64,000 nucleotides of DNA from Pontibacter burrus (GCF_010686685.1 NZ_JAAGWD010000006.1:248001-312000), one strand, 5' to 3'; shown: positions 17,030 to 25,860, counted from the first letter of the stretch. The notes: generated by a model not told the origin, from the sequence alone. Numbers and translations: made by a program.

Positions 17030-19933
17030 GTGCAGACTTTCCTGGAGCTAACCGCGAAATACATTTACGAAAAGTATAAAGAGCACATCAGCGAGCTGTG
17101 CATTGTGCTGCCATCGCGCAGGGCGAGTTTTTTCTTTAAAAATGCGCTGGCACAGGCAGCTACGGAGCCTATCTGGTCGCCGGAAGTGTCGTCGATGGAA
17201 GATTTTATCTGCAAAATGGCGAAGGTGGATGTAGTGGAGCCGATTAACCTGCAGCTCGAACTATATGACCTGATGCGCGAACAGGACCCGAAACTGGACT
17301 TTGACCAGTTTGTAACCTGGGCAGGCACTTTGCTGGACGACTTCAGCAGGATAGACCAGAACTTAGTAGACACCCGAAAACTGTTCGACTACCTGAGCGA
17401 AGCAAAGGCGCTGGAGCGCTGGGAGCCCCGCAACCTGGGCTGGACCATGTCGCCGGCAATGCGCAAGTATTTTAGCTTGTGGGAGAACATCGAAAAGACC
17501 TACCATAACCTGCAGAAGCACCTGCACCAAAACAAGCAGGCGTATACAGGCATGGCTTTCCGGAAAGTAGCTAATGAAATCGACTCTATAGCTCAGGAAT
17601 CTACCTGCCACCAGTTCATCTTTATCGGCCTGAATGCGCTGACCAAATCCGAAGAGAAGATCATCAAAGCACTGCTGCGCCACAACAAAGCCGAAGTACT
17701 GTTCGACAGCGATGATTTTTACATGGAAGAGAACACCGCTAACCGAGCTGGCAGCTTTTTGCGCAAGTATAAAAACGGCTGGAAACTACCCGAGTGGCGC
17801 TGGCAACAGAACATGCTGTTGACGAATGAGAAAGAGATAAACGTGATAGGTGTGGCCAACGCCAGCATGCAGGGCAAACTGGCCGGGCAACTGTTGCAGG
17901 AAATCCGGGAGCAGGACAAGCACGCACAAGTGGCTATTGTGATGCCTGACGAAACGCTGCTGCTGCCGGTGCTGCATTCTATTCCGGATGATGTGCCGAA
18001 CTATAACGTAACCATGGGTTTGAGCTTTAAGGGCACTCCCCTGTTCAACCTCGTAGATTTGCTTTTTGATGTGCACCTGACTGGCGTAACGCAACTACAG
18101 GACACCGGCTACAAAGTATATCAGTACCACCATTTGTCGGTTAGCAAACTGCTCACACATCCGTTCATCCGTCGCTACGAACTATACCTGAACGAGCAAC
18201 CCGACCAGGCTGAATTTCATGGGCTGATACAGCAGGTGCTGGATACTATAGTTTCGGAAAACAAGGTACTGATAACCGCGCAGGAACTGCTGGAGTTGGG
18301 CAAACATCACCCGCTCTTCGAGACGCTGTTCCGCACCTGGCGCGACTGCGACGACATTATAGTGGCCATGTACGACCTGATCGAGCTGCTACGCCAGGTG
18401 TACACGCACGGTCACAACACCATCGAAACTGAATATCTCTACACCTTCTATACTATAGTTAAGAGACTGGACACGATTTTCGATTGCCGTGAGCAGAAGA
18501 TATCGGTGCGAAGCTTCCGGAAGTTTTTGTACGAGCTGATTACGCAGCAACGCTTGCCTTTTAGTGGTGAGCCGATCTCGGATGTGCAGATCATGGGTAT
18601 GCTGGAAACGCGTGCGCTGGACTTTGAGAACCTGATCATCCTGTCTGTAAATGAAAACACGTTGCCAGCGCCTAAAAAGCATAATTCGCTGATGCCTTAC
18701 GATGTATTGAAGGAGTTTGGATTGCCAACTTATGCCGAAACCGAAGGTGCAATGGCGTATAATTTTTACCGCTTACTGCAACGCGCCAAACGTGTAAACC
18801 TGCTGTATGTGTTGCCTTCTGATACCTATGGCTCTGGCGAGAAAAGCCGCTTTATCTTACAGCTGCAAAACGACCTGGCGCTGCGCAACCGCAACATTAG
18901 GTTCCGCGACCTGACGGCCGTAGTGGAGCAGAAAGATACCAAGGCGTATGACGAAGACATTGTTATAGAAAAAGATACGGCTACGCTGGAGCAGATAAAG
19001 CGTGATTTACAGCGCGGCCTCTACCCATCCAGCCTCAACACCTATATCAACTGCTCGCTCAAATATTACTTCAGTCGCATAGCTAAAATGCAGGAAGTGG
19101 ACGAAGTGGAAGAACAGGTGGATTCGGCGCAGTTTGGTACGGTGGTGCACCAGGTGCTGGAAGATTTCTTTAAACCCTATGAACAAAGTGGTCAGCCTAT
19201 AGTTGCCGAAAGCATCGACCAGATGCTGCTGGAACTGCCAAAGCAGGTAAAAATGGCATTCGACCAGACCACGCGTGGCGCTACCACCGAGCGCGGCATG
19301 AATTACCTGTTGCTGCAGGTTGCTATTGAAGTGCTGCAGAAATACCTGAACACACTTAAGAACTCAGATGAACTGCCTCTTTATATTTTGCGCCTGGAAG
19401 ACTCACTGACAGCTAAACTACAGGTTCAAATTGACGACGAACTGCTGGAAGTAACTATAGCCGGTAAAGCCGACCGTATTGACCTGACAGGCCATGAAGT
19501 GCGCGTGATAGACTATAAAACCGGAAAAGTAGAGCAGAACAAACTACGCGTAAAAACCGACGACCTGCGGGCTCCCTCATCCAAAACAAAAGATTTTGAC
19601 AAGCCGCGCCAACTATGGCTGTACCAGTACATCCTGCAGCGCCAGCTCCGCGATGCACCGCAAACTATAGTTGGCAGCCAGCTACAACTAGATCCGGCAA
19701 CTATAGCGGCCAAGTCAGGCATTATTTCGTTCCGGAATATTGATGAGAATGTGCTGTCGTCGGAGTTTAATTTTGTAAGCGAAGATGGCCAGCCAAAGGA
19801 CTTTATAGTTGCTTCTGAGGAGTTGCTGACCGGCATTATTAAAAATATGCTGAACCCAAATGAGCCAATCCGGAAGACTAAGGACCTGGAAGTATGCCAG
19901 TGGTGCCCGTACAAAGGCATTTGCGCGCGATAG
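17030..19933 (+). CDS. AddB-like PD-(D/E)XK nuclease with iron-sulphur cysteines
   Basis: A 967-residue partner of the AddA-like helicase, starting at GTG. The N-terminal helicase-like part opens ISELCIVLPSRRASFFFKN and shows no Walker A GxGKT, so it probably does not hydrolyse ATP. The C-terminal nuclease has GKADRID (Asp815) and VIDYKTG (Asp828-Tyr-Lys830), the catalytic motif of RecB-type nucleases. Four cysteines frame it, Cys675, Cys956, Cys959 and Cys965, in the spacing of the AddB [4Fe-4S] nuclease. The complex would resect broken DNA ends for RecA loading. Two unrelated genes separate it from its partner. Confidence 0.85.
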   Translation: MQTFLELTAKYIYEKYKEHISELCIVLPSRRASFFFKNALAQAATEPIWSPEVSSMEDFICKMAKVDVVEPINLQLELYDLMREQDPKLDFDQFVTWAGTLLDDFSRIDQNLVDTRKLFDYLSEAKALERWEPRNLGWTMSPAMRKYFSLWENIEKTYHNLQKHLHQNKQAYTGMAFRKVANEIDSIAQESTCHQFIFIGLNALTKSEEKIIKALLRHNKAEVLFDSDDFYMEENTANRAGSFLRKYKNGWKLPEWRWQQNMLLTNEKEINVIGVANASMQGKLAGQLLQEIREQDKHAQVAIVMPDETLLLPVLHSIPDDVPNYNVTMGLSFKGTPLFNLVDLLFDVHLTGVTQLQDTGYKVYQYHHLSVSKLLTHPFIRRYELYLNEQPDQAEFHGLIQQVLDTIVSENKVLITAQELLELGKHHPLFETLFRTWRDCDDIIVAMYDLIELLRQVYTHGHNTIETEYLYTFYTIVKRLDTIFDCREQKISVRSFRKFLYELITQQRLPFSGEPISDVQIMGMLETRALDFENLIILSVNENTLPAPKKHNSLMPYDVLKEFGLPTYAETEGAMAYNFYRLLQRAKRVNLLYVLPSDTYGSGEKSRFILQLQNDLALRNRNIRFRDLTAVVEQKDTKAYDEDIVIEKDTATLEQIKRDLQRGLYPSSLNTYINCSLKYYFSRIAKMQEVDEVEEQVDSAQFGTVVHQVLEDFFKPYEQSGQPIVAESIDQMLLELPKQVKMAFDQTTRGATTERGMNYLLLQVAIEVLQKYLNTLKNSDELPLYILRLEDSLTAKLQVQIDDELLEVTIAGKADRIDLTGHEVRVIDYKTGKVEQNKLRVKTDDLRAPSSKTKDFDKPRQLWLYQYILQRQLRDAPQTIVGSQLQLDPATIAAKSGIISFRNIDENVLSSEFNFVSEDGQPKDFIVASEELLTGIIKNMLNPNEPIRKTKDLEVCQWCPYKGICAR

Positions 19934-19971
19934 ATCTCTAGAACAACGGAACTATAGATCTACCCTATTCA

Positions 19972-20005
19972 ACAGCTATAGTTTGGGCAGGCAAACTATA
20001 GCTGT
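19972..20005. terminator. 14-pair hairpin with CTATAG in each arm
   Basis: ACAGCTATAGTTTG (19972-19985) is a perfect inverted copy of 19992-20005 with a 6-base loop, 39 bases after the AddB-like stop. No strong T run, so the terminator role is tentative; it is also a two-copy cluster of the window-wide CTATAG palindrome. Confidence 0.5.
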
Positions 20006-20145
20006 CACCCAAATTGCACCAATATTTAGGTTAGCTACCTGTAAACATAGTTAAGGTTTAAACTCTGATTACTGCCAGGCGTTTATAATAAAGGTATTCA
20101 TGCCTCTAACTCCCTCGTAATTTGAACTACTTTAAACCATAAACT

Positions 20146-20745
20146 ATGAAATTATTATTTACACTTCTGCTTTGTTTTATTACCTTTTTTGCCACCGCCC
20201 AGGATGATATGATCACTAGGCCGCAAACTACTGCAGCTGTTGCCGGCGAAGCAGTAGCAAAAGGTAACTGGCTTGTTGGAGCCAGCATTGCTAACATCGG
20301 ACACAATTTTAAATCCGAAACCTTTACATTCGATGTTAACCCACGTGCTGCTTACTTTATTTCTGATAATGCTGCAATTGGCGCTCAGGTACAGTTAGGC
20401 TTTATTGCCTACGATGGCGGCGAAGATTTCCGTTACGGCCTGACTCCTTTTGTGCGTTATTATTTTCCGGAAGGCGCAGCGCCTACGCACCGTTGGTTTG
20501 GTGAGGCTGTGGTTGGCTTTGCCGGCAGTTCCTTCGAGGATGCCGAAGGCGATGCTATTTTCTCGGCTGTTTATGGTGTGAGTGCAGGCTATGCGCACTT
20601 TGTGGCATCAAACGTAGCCCTGGAAGGTATGCTCAACCTGATTCGCAGCAATGCCAACATCGATGTCAGCAACGATTCCTCAACCGGCCTATCCTTAAGT
20701 ATAGGCTTGCAGATCTACTTACCAGGCAGCGGCAAAAGCTTTTAA
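20146..20745 (+). CDS. Outer-membrane beta-barrel protein (OmpW/porin-like)
   Basis: A 199-residue secreted protein. The signal peptide LLFTLLLCFITFFATAQ is cut after about residue 18. The mature part alternates hydrophobic and polar residues in short strands with aromatic girdle residues (YGLTPFVRYYFPEG; AVYGVSAGYAHFVASN) and ends in a strand LSIGLQIYLPG, typical of small outer-membrane barrels of 8 strands. No enzymatic motif. Monocistronic, with its own terminator. Confidence 0.75.
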   Translation: MKLLFTLLLCFITFFATAQDDMITRPQTTAAVAGEAVAKGNWLVGASIANIGHNFKSETFTFDVNPRAAYFISDNAAIGAQVQLGFIAYDGGEDFRYGLTPFVRYYFPEGAAPTHRWFGEAVVGFAGSSFEDAEGDAIFSAVYGVSAGYAHFVASNVALEGMLNLIRSNANIDVSNDSSTGLSLSIGLQIYLPGSGKSF

Positions 20746-20762
20746 TATTTAGTGAGCCCTAT

Positions 20763-20805
20763 AAAGATCATCTGTTTCCACTTAGGTAACAGATGATCTT
20801 TCATT
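20763..20805 (+). terminator. Terminator of the barrel gene
   Basis: 14-pair stem AAAGATCATCTGTT (20763-20776) / AACAGATGATCTTT (20788-20801). Confidence 0.75.
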
Positions 20806-20921
20806 ATACTGCCTTCCCAAAGCAATTTTCCTTTAATTTATAGTATATTGTGTAGTACAATGGCCACAGCGGGAAATGGATGTGCGGCGGCAGGTGTGCC
20901 TTTCATTATAAAACGCAGCTT

Positions 20922-22298
20922 ATGACTTCAGAACCATCTCCTGTTCAGCTAACTTTTTTAGGAGGCGCCGGTACCGTTACAGGCTCTAAAATCCTACTTA
21001 AAACAGCCCGGCACCAGGTTCTCATCGATTGTGGTATGTTTCAGGGGCTAAAACAGCTCCGTCTGCTTAACTGGCAGAAATTACCCCTAAACCCTGATGA
21101 GCTCGATGCCATCCTACTCACGCACGGCCACCTGGACCATTGCGGCTACCTGCCTGTATTTGTAAAAAATGGTTACACCGGACCTATACACAGCACTCAC
21201 CCCACCCGCGACATTACCAACATTATCCTTAACGATAGCGCGCGCATCCAGATGGAAGATGCTGCTGAAGCAAACCGCGGCGGTTATTCTGTTCACCATC
21301 CGGCTAAGCCTTTGTATAATTTAGATGATGTAGCCCGTACAATGCCCCTTTTCGAGACACACAACTATGGCGAATGGGTGATCCTGAACGAAGATTTTAA
21401 ATTCTGCTTCCGAAACAGCGGACATATACTGGGCTCTGCTGTAGTTGAGCTGAAGTGCCAGGGCCGCACATTCGTTTTTTCCGGAGATATCGGGCAGCGC
21501 CAGCCTTTGCTCATGGATCCTCCCCTGCGCCTGCGCGAAGCAGATTATGTGATCATGGAGTCAACATACGGAGACCGCCTGCACCCCGATCTTTCGCCAT
21601 ACCAGCAGCTACAGGAAGTAGTAGAACATACGTATGCAAAAGGCGGAACACTGGTAATACCAAGTTTTGCTGTGGAGCGCGCCCAGGAATTACTTTTGAT
21701 ATTGAACACCCTGCGAGAAGAGAAAAGCATTCCGGCCCTGCCCATTTACCTGGATACACCCATGGGCATCGACGTGACAGACCTGTACCTGACATACCAC
21801 AAATGGCATAATCTTACGCGCGCCGAAACCGAAACCATGATGCGGAATGTGCATATTATCCGTGATTTTGAGCACACACAGCACGTGCTAGATACGCATG
21901 GCCCTAAGATTGTAATTGCAGGCAGCGGCATGGTAACCGGCGGTAGGGTACTGTATTATTTAGAGCGATTGCTGGGTGATGCCCGTAATACGGTTTTGCT
22001 GGTTGGTTTCCAGGCGCCTGGCACGCGAGGCAGCCTGCTTCGTAGCGGGGCCGATGAAATCAAGATTCACGGTAACTACTATAAGGTGCATGCAGAAGTA
22101 CAGCAGATCAGTTCCATGTCGGCGCACGGCGATCAGGCCGATCTGCTGTGGTGGCTCGAAGGATTTAAAAAAGCCCCGATGCAGGTATTCCTGAACCATG
22201 GTGAGGCACAGGCCAGCGAAGCGCTGCGAATGAAAATAAAAGACAAATTTAAGTGGCCGGTGACTATAGCAGAGATGGGGACTACGTATTATCTGTGA
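20922..22298 (+). CDS. MBL-fold beta-CASP nuclease (CPSF73/RNase J-like)
   Basis: A 458-residue metallo-beta-lactamase-fold hydrolase. The start at 20922 is preferred over 20880 because VQLTFLGGAGTVTGSK must sit near the N-terminus. The metal motif HGHLDHCG is at 68-75 (His68, His70, Asp72, His73). A beta-CASP insert follows (ESTYGDRLHP near 210, PSFAVERAQELL near 245), then GSGMVTGGRVLYYLE and the C-terminal RMMBL motif SSMSAHGDQADLL. Relatives are RNA endo/exonucleases of the CPSF73 type common in bacteria and archaea. RNA processing is the probable role. Confidence 0.88.
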   Translation: MTSEPSPVQLTFLGGAGTVTGSKILLKTARHQVLIDCGMFQGLKQLRLLNWQKLPLNPDELDAILLTHGHLDHCGYLPVFVKNGYTGPIHSTHPTRDITNIILNDSARIQMEDAAEANRGGYSVHHPAKPLYNLDDVARTMPLFETHNYGEWVILNEDFKFCFRNSGHILGSAVVELKCQGRTFVFSGDIGQRQPLLMDPPLRLREADYVIMESTYGDRLHPDLSPYQQLQEVVEHTYAKGGTLVIPSFAVERAQELLLILNTLREEKSIPALPIYLDTPMGIDVTDLYLTYHKWHNLTRAETETMMRNVHIIRDFEHTQHVLDTHGPKIVIAGSGMVTGGRVLYYLERLLGDARNTVLLVGFQAPGTRGSLLRSGADEIKIHGNYYKVHAEVQQISSMSAHGDQADLLWWLEGFKKAPMQVFLNHGEAQASEALRMKIKDKFKWPVTIAEMGTTYYL

Positions 22299-22310
22299 AG
22301 TAACTTATTT

Positions 22311-22365
22311 AGTAAGTAACACAACGTGATTATAACATTCAGTCCCGTCACATCTCCTACTTACT
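22311..22365. repeat. Nested inverted repeat at the end of an orphan gene
   Basis: AGTAAGTA (22311-22318) / TACTTACT (22358-22365) enclose GTGA / TCAC, with 7- and 6-base spacers, 55 bases overall. The stop of the gene at 22361 lies inside it. The layout recalls the attC-like elements at 6.4-8.6 kb, but it lacks their GCTTCGGCTG core. Confidence 0.45.
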
Positions 22366-22906
22366 TTTTAAACAGTTCGCTTTCGAGCTTATCTGAATAA
22401 GCTTTAGCGGCCTGTTTTAGATTGAGTTGCTTGTACTTGTTGTCCTTGGCAAATAAAAACTCTTCCATGTAGACTTCTCTTTCTTCACCCGTAGAAAAGA
22501 GCATGATTTTCCTATAGGAGTGATGAATTTCTACATAGTCGGACTTAAACTTGGAAGAGAACACAGAAGTGCTGTCTTTAACTAAGTTTTCATATAAAGC
22601 TGCATTGCCAAAAGGGAGTATTTCATCTTTAACGCAACAGCCAACTTTTTTCTTAAAATACGCACTATCTTCTTTCCAGATCAAGTATGCGGTTGCATCA
22701 TCATCACAATTACAATCAACTTCCCTTAAAACCTCACAGCCTACACAACCACTCTGGTATACAATAACGTGCATTGCTTTCTTACTTTCAATAAGTTCTT
22801 GGGCCTGAACTGTTACAACGCTGTCCACATCAAGGTAAGCTCTTTTCTGTGAATAAGCATGCCCACTAGCGATGAGGAACATGAATAAAAGCAGTGCTGT
22901 TTTCAT
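22361..22906 (-). CDS. Secreted cysteine-containing protein, hypothetical
   Basis: A 181-residue protein with a Sec signal (ALLLFMFLIASGHAYSQ, cut near 19). The mature part has seven cysteines: CVGC near residue 54-57, CNC near 65, and CC near 90. The pattern VYQSGCVGCEVLREVDC suggests metal binding or disulphides, perhaps thioredoxin-like redox, but no family is recognised. It is more AT-rich than the flanking genes, lies alone, and ends in an attC-like inverted repeat, so it may be a recent single-gene acquisition. Confidence 0.55.
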   Translation of the reverse strand: MKTALLLFMFLIASGHAYSQKRAYLDVDSVVTVQAQELIESKKAMHVIVYQSGCVGCEVLREVDCNCDDDATAYLIWKEDSAYFKKKVGCCVKDEILPFGNAALYENLVKDSTSVFSSKFKSDYVEIHHSYRKIMLFSTGEEREVYMEEFLFAKDNKYKQLNLKQAAKAYSDKLESELFKK

Positions 22907-22982
22907 TTTAGGTTTTAGCTTTGACTAACTATAAACTATAGCCAATTCGATGACCGGAGCTTTCTCCAGTTACAATTTTCAT

Positions 22983-23444
22983 CTACTTCACAAACAAGCG
23001 CTTATCGAACTCAAAAGGCGTGACTGCAACTATAGTTAGTTTTGAAAACTGCGGATGCCGTGGGTTGATCAGGTAATTGTAGGTACCCTGCACCGCTGCC
23101 GATGGCACTTTCAGGACCATTGTTTCCTGCTCCTGTATAAAAGCATCTCCTATTAGCTGTGTAGCATTACTATGCGGAAAAGTCTGCCAGTCTTCTGGTA
23201 GTTCTGATTCAGGTAATTCTGCTATTGGGATTTCATCAGGCAGCTCAAGCTGTATCAACTGATAATCAAGCGGCACAATACCAAGTGGCATGTGCACGGC
23301 AACTTCTACTGTGCAAAGCGCAATAGAGTCGGAAGTGTAAAGCATAGCAGTTCCCTTGCTGTTCCAGCGCCCACCAGCCAGCTCCGCTCCTTTCCCCGAT
23401 AAGTCTTTCGCAAACCTGCTACGGCTCAGCCTGTAAACGATCAT
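22983..23444 (-). CDS. RES-domain toxin (NAD+-consuming)
   Basis: A 153-residue RES-family toxin. Family members cleave cellular NAD+ (phosphorolysis in MbcT) and stop growth. The RES residues are visible: Arg26 in GGRWNSKG, Tyr36 in MLYTSD, Glu47 in CTVEVAVH, Ser115 in VPSAAV, followed by the family stretch NYLINPRHPQF. Start ATG overlaps the stop of the antitoxin gene by 4 bases (23441-23444), so translation is coupled, antitoxin first. All catalytic residues present: apparently active. Confidence 0.92.
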   Translation of the reverse strand: MIVYRLSRSRFAKDLSGKGAELAGGRWNSKGTAMLYTSDSIALCTVEVAVHMPLGIVPLDYQLIQLELPDEIPIAELPESELPEDWQTFPHSNATQLIGDAFIQEQETMVLKVPSAAVQGTYNYLINPRHPQFSKLTIVAVTPFEFDKRLFVK

Positions 23445-23860
23445 GCCAGTACGCCGTGCTCTATTCGGGTTAGTTCATCTCGCAGCATCGCAATGCCAAA
23501 TGTGCTGTCCAGCAATTCCTTAGGTTTAATGCCTCCTAAGGCCACATTCTTAGCTTCGAGCCAGGCATCAAAATTTGCTTGGTCGCCAAACACTTCCACT
23601 CCTTTATTATATACCAGCGTAATCTCCAGTATTTTTTCAGAGTGCAGCGGGTCGAAAGTGCGTTTCTCCTTTTTGTAGCGCTGAAAAGTACGCTCAGACA
23701 GGTGCAGAAAATTAGACCACTCGCTCAGGCTGAACGGGCTCTTATCGGCTATAGTCTGGAAAGAACTATACTTAATGCCTTCGCGCACCGTGCTGATGAG
23801 CATAAAAATATCCCGATCATCGATCAGGCTATAGTTTAACGAAGTTAGTGCGTGTGCCAT
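23441..23860 (-). CDS. Xre-type antitoxin of the RES-Xre pair (DUF2384)
   Basis: A 139-residue antitoxin. The N-terminal half has a helix-turn-helix (FSLSEWSNFLHLSERTFQRY, about 43-62), which should bind its own promoter. The C-terminal half is the DUF2384/MbcA-ParS toxin-binding domain (EVFGDQANFDAWLEAKNVAL), ending in a basic/hydrophobic tail that in this family plugs the toxin's NAD+ pocket. Neighbour of the RES toxin with ATGA overlap. Two direct repeats just upstream may be its operator. Confidence 0.92.
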   Translation of the reverse strand: MAHALTSLNYSLIDDRDIFMLISTVREGIKYSSFQTIADKSPFSLSEWSNFLHLSERTFQRYKKEKRTFDPLHSEKILEITLVYNKGVEVFGDQANFDAWLEAKNVALGGIKPKELLDSTFGIAMLRDELTRIEHGVLA

Positions 23861-23877
23861 ATAATTTATAGTTTACT

Positions 23878-23906
23878 CAAATATACGAAACTTGTCACAA
23901 ATATAC
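23878..23906 (-). promoter_or_regulatory. Direct repeat, possible operator/promoter of the toxin-antitoxin pair
   Basis: CAAATATAC occurs at 23878-23886 and 23898-23906, exactly two helical turns apart, 18 bases upstream of the antitoxin start. On the minus strand each reads TATATTTG, a perfect -7 box, so it may be a tandem promoter, an antitoxin operator, or both. Confidence 0.45.
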
Positions 23907-23977
23907 CGTCAATTGTCGTACATTATTTTACTTACCCGAATCTGCCGCAGTAAACTATAGTCTGATAAAAGGATTTC

Positions 23978-24009
23978 TTTGTTAAACCGACGGCAAATTT
24001 TTACTTTAG
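23978..24009 (+). promoter_or_regulatory. Bacteroidota promoter of the TPR gene
   Basis: TTTG (23978-23981), 20 bases, TACTTTAG (24002-24009), 42 bases before the chosen start at 24051. Confidence 0.55.
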
Positions 24010-24050
24010 TGCAGGAGTTGCAAGTGGCTCCAACATTACCTAACCGATTT

Positions 24051-24767
24051 ATGAAAAGAATATTAGCAACTATAGTTGTCTGCTTAACTGCTGTCGCATT
24101 TACATTTGCGCAGGAGGCAACCCCGCTCCCGGCAAAAGTACTTCCGATGTTTGGCAAAATAGCTAAAACAGAAGCACAGCAGAAAAGCGATGAGAAATTC
24201 CTGAAAAGTAGCGATGCCAGCTTCTCGACCCGCCCCGAGGCGAGCAAGTTCTTTATGGAGCGCGGCTGGCAATACCTGAACGAAGGCCAGATCGATACGG
24301 CCATGCACCGCTTTAACCTGGCCTGGCTCCTTAACCCGGATAACAGCGAAACCTACTGGGCATTTGGTCTGGTTACTGTAGCGCGCGGCAACCCTGCCGA
24401 GGCTGTGGAATATTACCAGAAAGCGCTCAGCTACGAGCCTAAAAACGCACTGTTGCTATCAGACCTGGCAAACTGCTACCTGGCCATCTACAATCAGAAC
24501 CCTAAAAAGAAAACCCTAAAACAGGCAACTGCTTACACACAACAGGCGCTTGCTGCTGATGCGCAGAACGCTTTTGCCTGCTTTGCCATGTCGCAGGTAG
24601 AGTACCATAATAAAAAGTACGCCGAAGCCTGGACCTGGCTGCACAAAGGACGTGAGCTTAACATCACGGCAATGGATTATACTTACCTGATGCAGCTGAT
24701 TGAGAAGATGCCGGACCCGAAAGGCTTCTTTAATCAGAAAGAACAGGCTGAAGAGCAATCAGAATAA
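24051..24767 (+). CDS. Secreted TPR-repeat protein
   Basis: A 238-residue exported protein. The start at 24051 gives a clean signal (ILATIVVCLTAVAFTFAQ) and sits just after a promoter; the frame is open back to 23979, which would place the promoter inside the gene. TPR pairs lie around 77-180: FMERGWQYLNEGQIDTAMHR, YWAFGLVTVARGNPAEAVEY, LLSDLANCYLAIYNQ. A periplasmic scaffold role is likely; the partner is unknown. Strong terminator downstream. Confidence 0.8.
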   Translation: MKRILATIVVCLTAVAFTFAQEATPLPAKVLPMFGKIAKTEAQQKSDEKFLKSSDASFSTRPEASKFFMERGWQYLNEGQIDTAMHRFNLAWLLNPDNSETYWAFGLVTVARGNPAEAVEYYQKALSYEPKNALLLSDLANCYLAIYNQNPKKKTLKQATAYTQQALAADAQNAFACFAMSQVEYHNKKYAEAWTWLHKGRELNITAMDYTYLMQLIEKMPDPKGFFNQKEQAEEQSE

Positions 24768-24790
24768 TTAAACTATACCTAATAATATGA

Positions 24791-24818
24791 AAAAGCACCG
24801 GCAACCGGTGCTTTTTTT
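24791..24818 (+). terminator. Rho-independent terminator
   Basis: AAAAGCACCGG (24791-24801) / CCGGTGCTTTT (24805-24815), 3-base loop, T run. Confidence 0.92.
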
Positions 24819-24874
24819 ATGTACTTAATCCTTGTAAATGCCTGATCAGGCGCTTCATCCTATCTATAATTTAC

Positions 24875-24882
24875 TATATTTG
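24875..24882 (+). promoter_or_regulatory. -7 box of the OmpA-like lipoprotein gene
   Basis: TATATTTG, a perfect TAnnTTTG, 36 bases before the start at 24918. No clear -33 TTTG at the right distance. Confidence 0.45.
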
Positions 24883-24917
24883 TTCACCAACCTTATGGCA
24901 ATTTATAGTTTGAATAT

Positions 24918-25796
24918 ATGAAAAAGAATTTTGTTCGTGCTTCCATATTTGTATTGGCAGCCAGTATGTCGCTATCGTCGTGCGTGGTTTCAAAAAAGAA
25001 ATACGATGACCTGATGGCCCGCAAGAATGCCCTTGAGGTAGATAAAGCGTCGCTTGAGAAAGATAAAATGACGCTTGAAGAGCAGAAAGCATCGCTGGAA
25101 GAACAAAAAGCGCAACTGGAACAGGAACGTGCCGAACTGGAGCGCCAGAAAGCGGAGTACCAGGCCAGCTTGCAGCAGGCCCTGAAAGAGGGCAAAACGC
25201 TGGGCGAGAACCTGAACATGAGCAAATCGCAGATCGATAAGCTGAACGCCGACCTGAAAGCCCGTGAACAGAAACTGGCAGAACTGCAGCGCATTCTGGA
25301 TGAAAAAGAGCGTGCGGTGCGTGAATTGCGCTCGCGTGTAAGCAACGCCCTGCTCGGCTTCAACGACAAAGACCTGACTGTGCAGGTGCGCAACGGTAAA
25401 GTTTATGTATCGCTGGCAGAGCAGTTGCTGTTTAACTCCGGCTCAACTAAAGTAGACCCTAAAGGTGTAGATGCCCTGAAAAAACTGGCACAGGTGCTGA
25501 AAGAGCAGCAGGATGTAAACGTGGTAGTTGAAGGCCACACCGACGATGTTCCGATTGCCCGTGGTACCGTTGGTATGCAGGATAACTGGGACCTGAGTGT
25601 GCTTCGCGCTACTGAAATTACCCGTATTATTACTGATGCAGGGGTATCTCCTGAGCGTGTAACGCCATCAGGCCGCTCGCTTTATGTGCCATTAGATAAA
25701 GCTAAAACGAAAGAGGCCCGTCAGAAAAACCGTCGTACTGAGATTATTCTCACTCCTAAGCTTGATGAGCTGTTCCAGATTCTGGAGAGTGCTTAA
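24918..25796 (+). CDS. OmpA-family lipoprotein with coiled coil
   Basis: A 292-residue cell-envelope protein. Lipoprotein signal with LSSC (Cys22). Residues about 30-140 form a long heptad-rich coiled coil (LEEQKASLEEQKAQLEQE and similar). The C-terminal 130 residues are an OmpA domain: LLFNSGSTKVDPKGVDALKK, then VVVEGHTDDVPI and NWDLSVLRATEI, then KNRRTEI, the peptidoglycan (diaminopimelate) binding pattern with its Asp and Arg. It would tie the outer membrane to the cell wall. Monocistronic, with a large palindrome downstream. Confidence 0.9.
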   Translation: MKKNFVRASIFVLAASMSLSSCVVSKKKYDDLMARKNALEVDKASLEKDKMTLEEQKASLEEQKAQLEQERAELERQKAEYQASLQQALKEGKTLGENLNMSKSQIDKLNADLKAREQKLAELQRILDEKERAVRELRSRVSNALLGFNDKDLTVQVRNGKVYVSLAEQLLFNSGSTKVDPKGVDALKKLAQVLKEQQDVNVVVEGHTDDVPIARGTVGMQDNWDLSVLRATEITRIITDAGVSPERVTPSGRSLYVPLDKAKTKEARQKNRRTEIILTPKLDELFQILESA

Positions 25797-25808
25797 GAGG
25801 AAGGAATA

Positions 25809-25860
25809 TTATAAAGCAAAACGGTCAGTTTACTAGTAAACTGACCGTTTTGCTTTATAA
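25809..25860. terminator. 52-base perfect palindrome after the OmpA gene
   Basis: Arms 25809-25834 and 25835-25860 are exact reverse complements with no loop bases. The transcript would form a hairpin with a T-rich 3' side, so a terminator is the simplest reading, but perfect 52-base symmetry is unusual. Confidence 0.8.
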
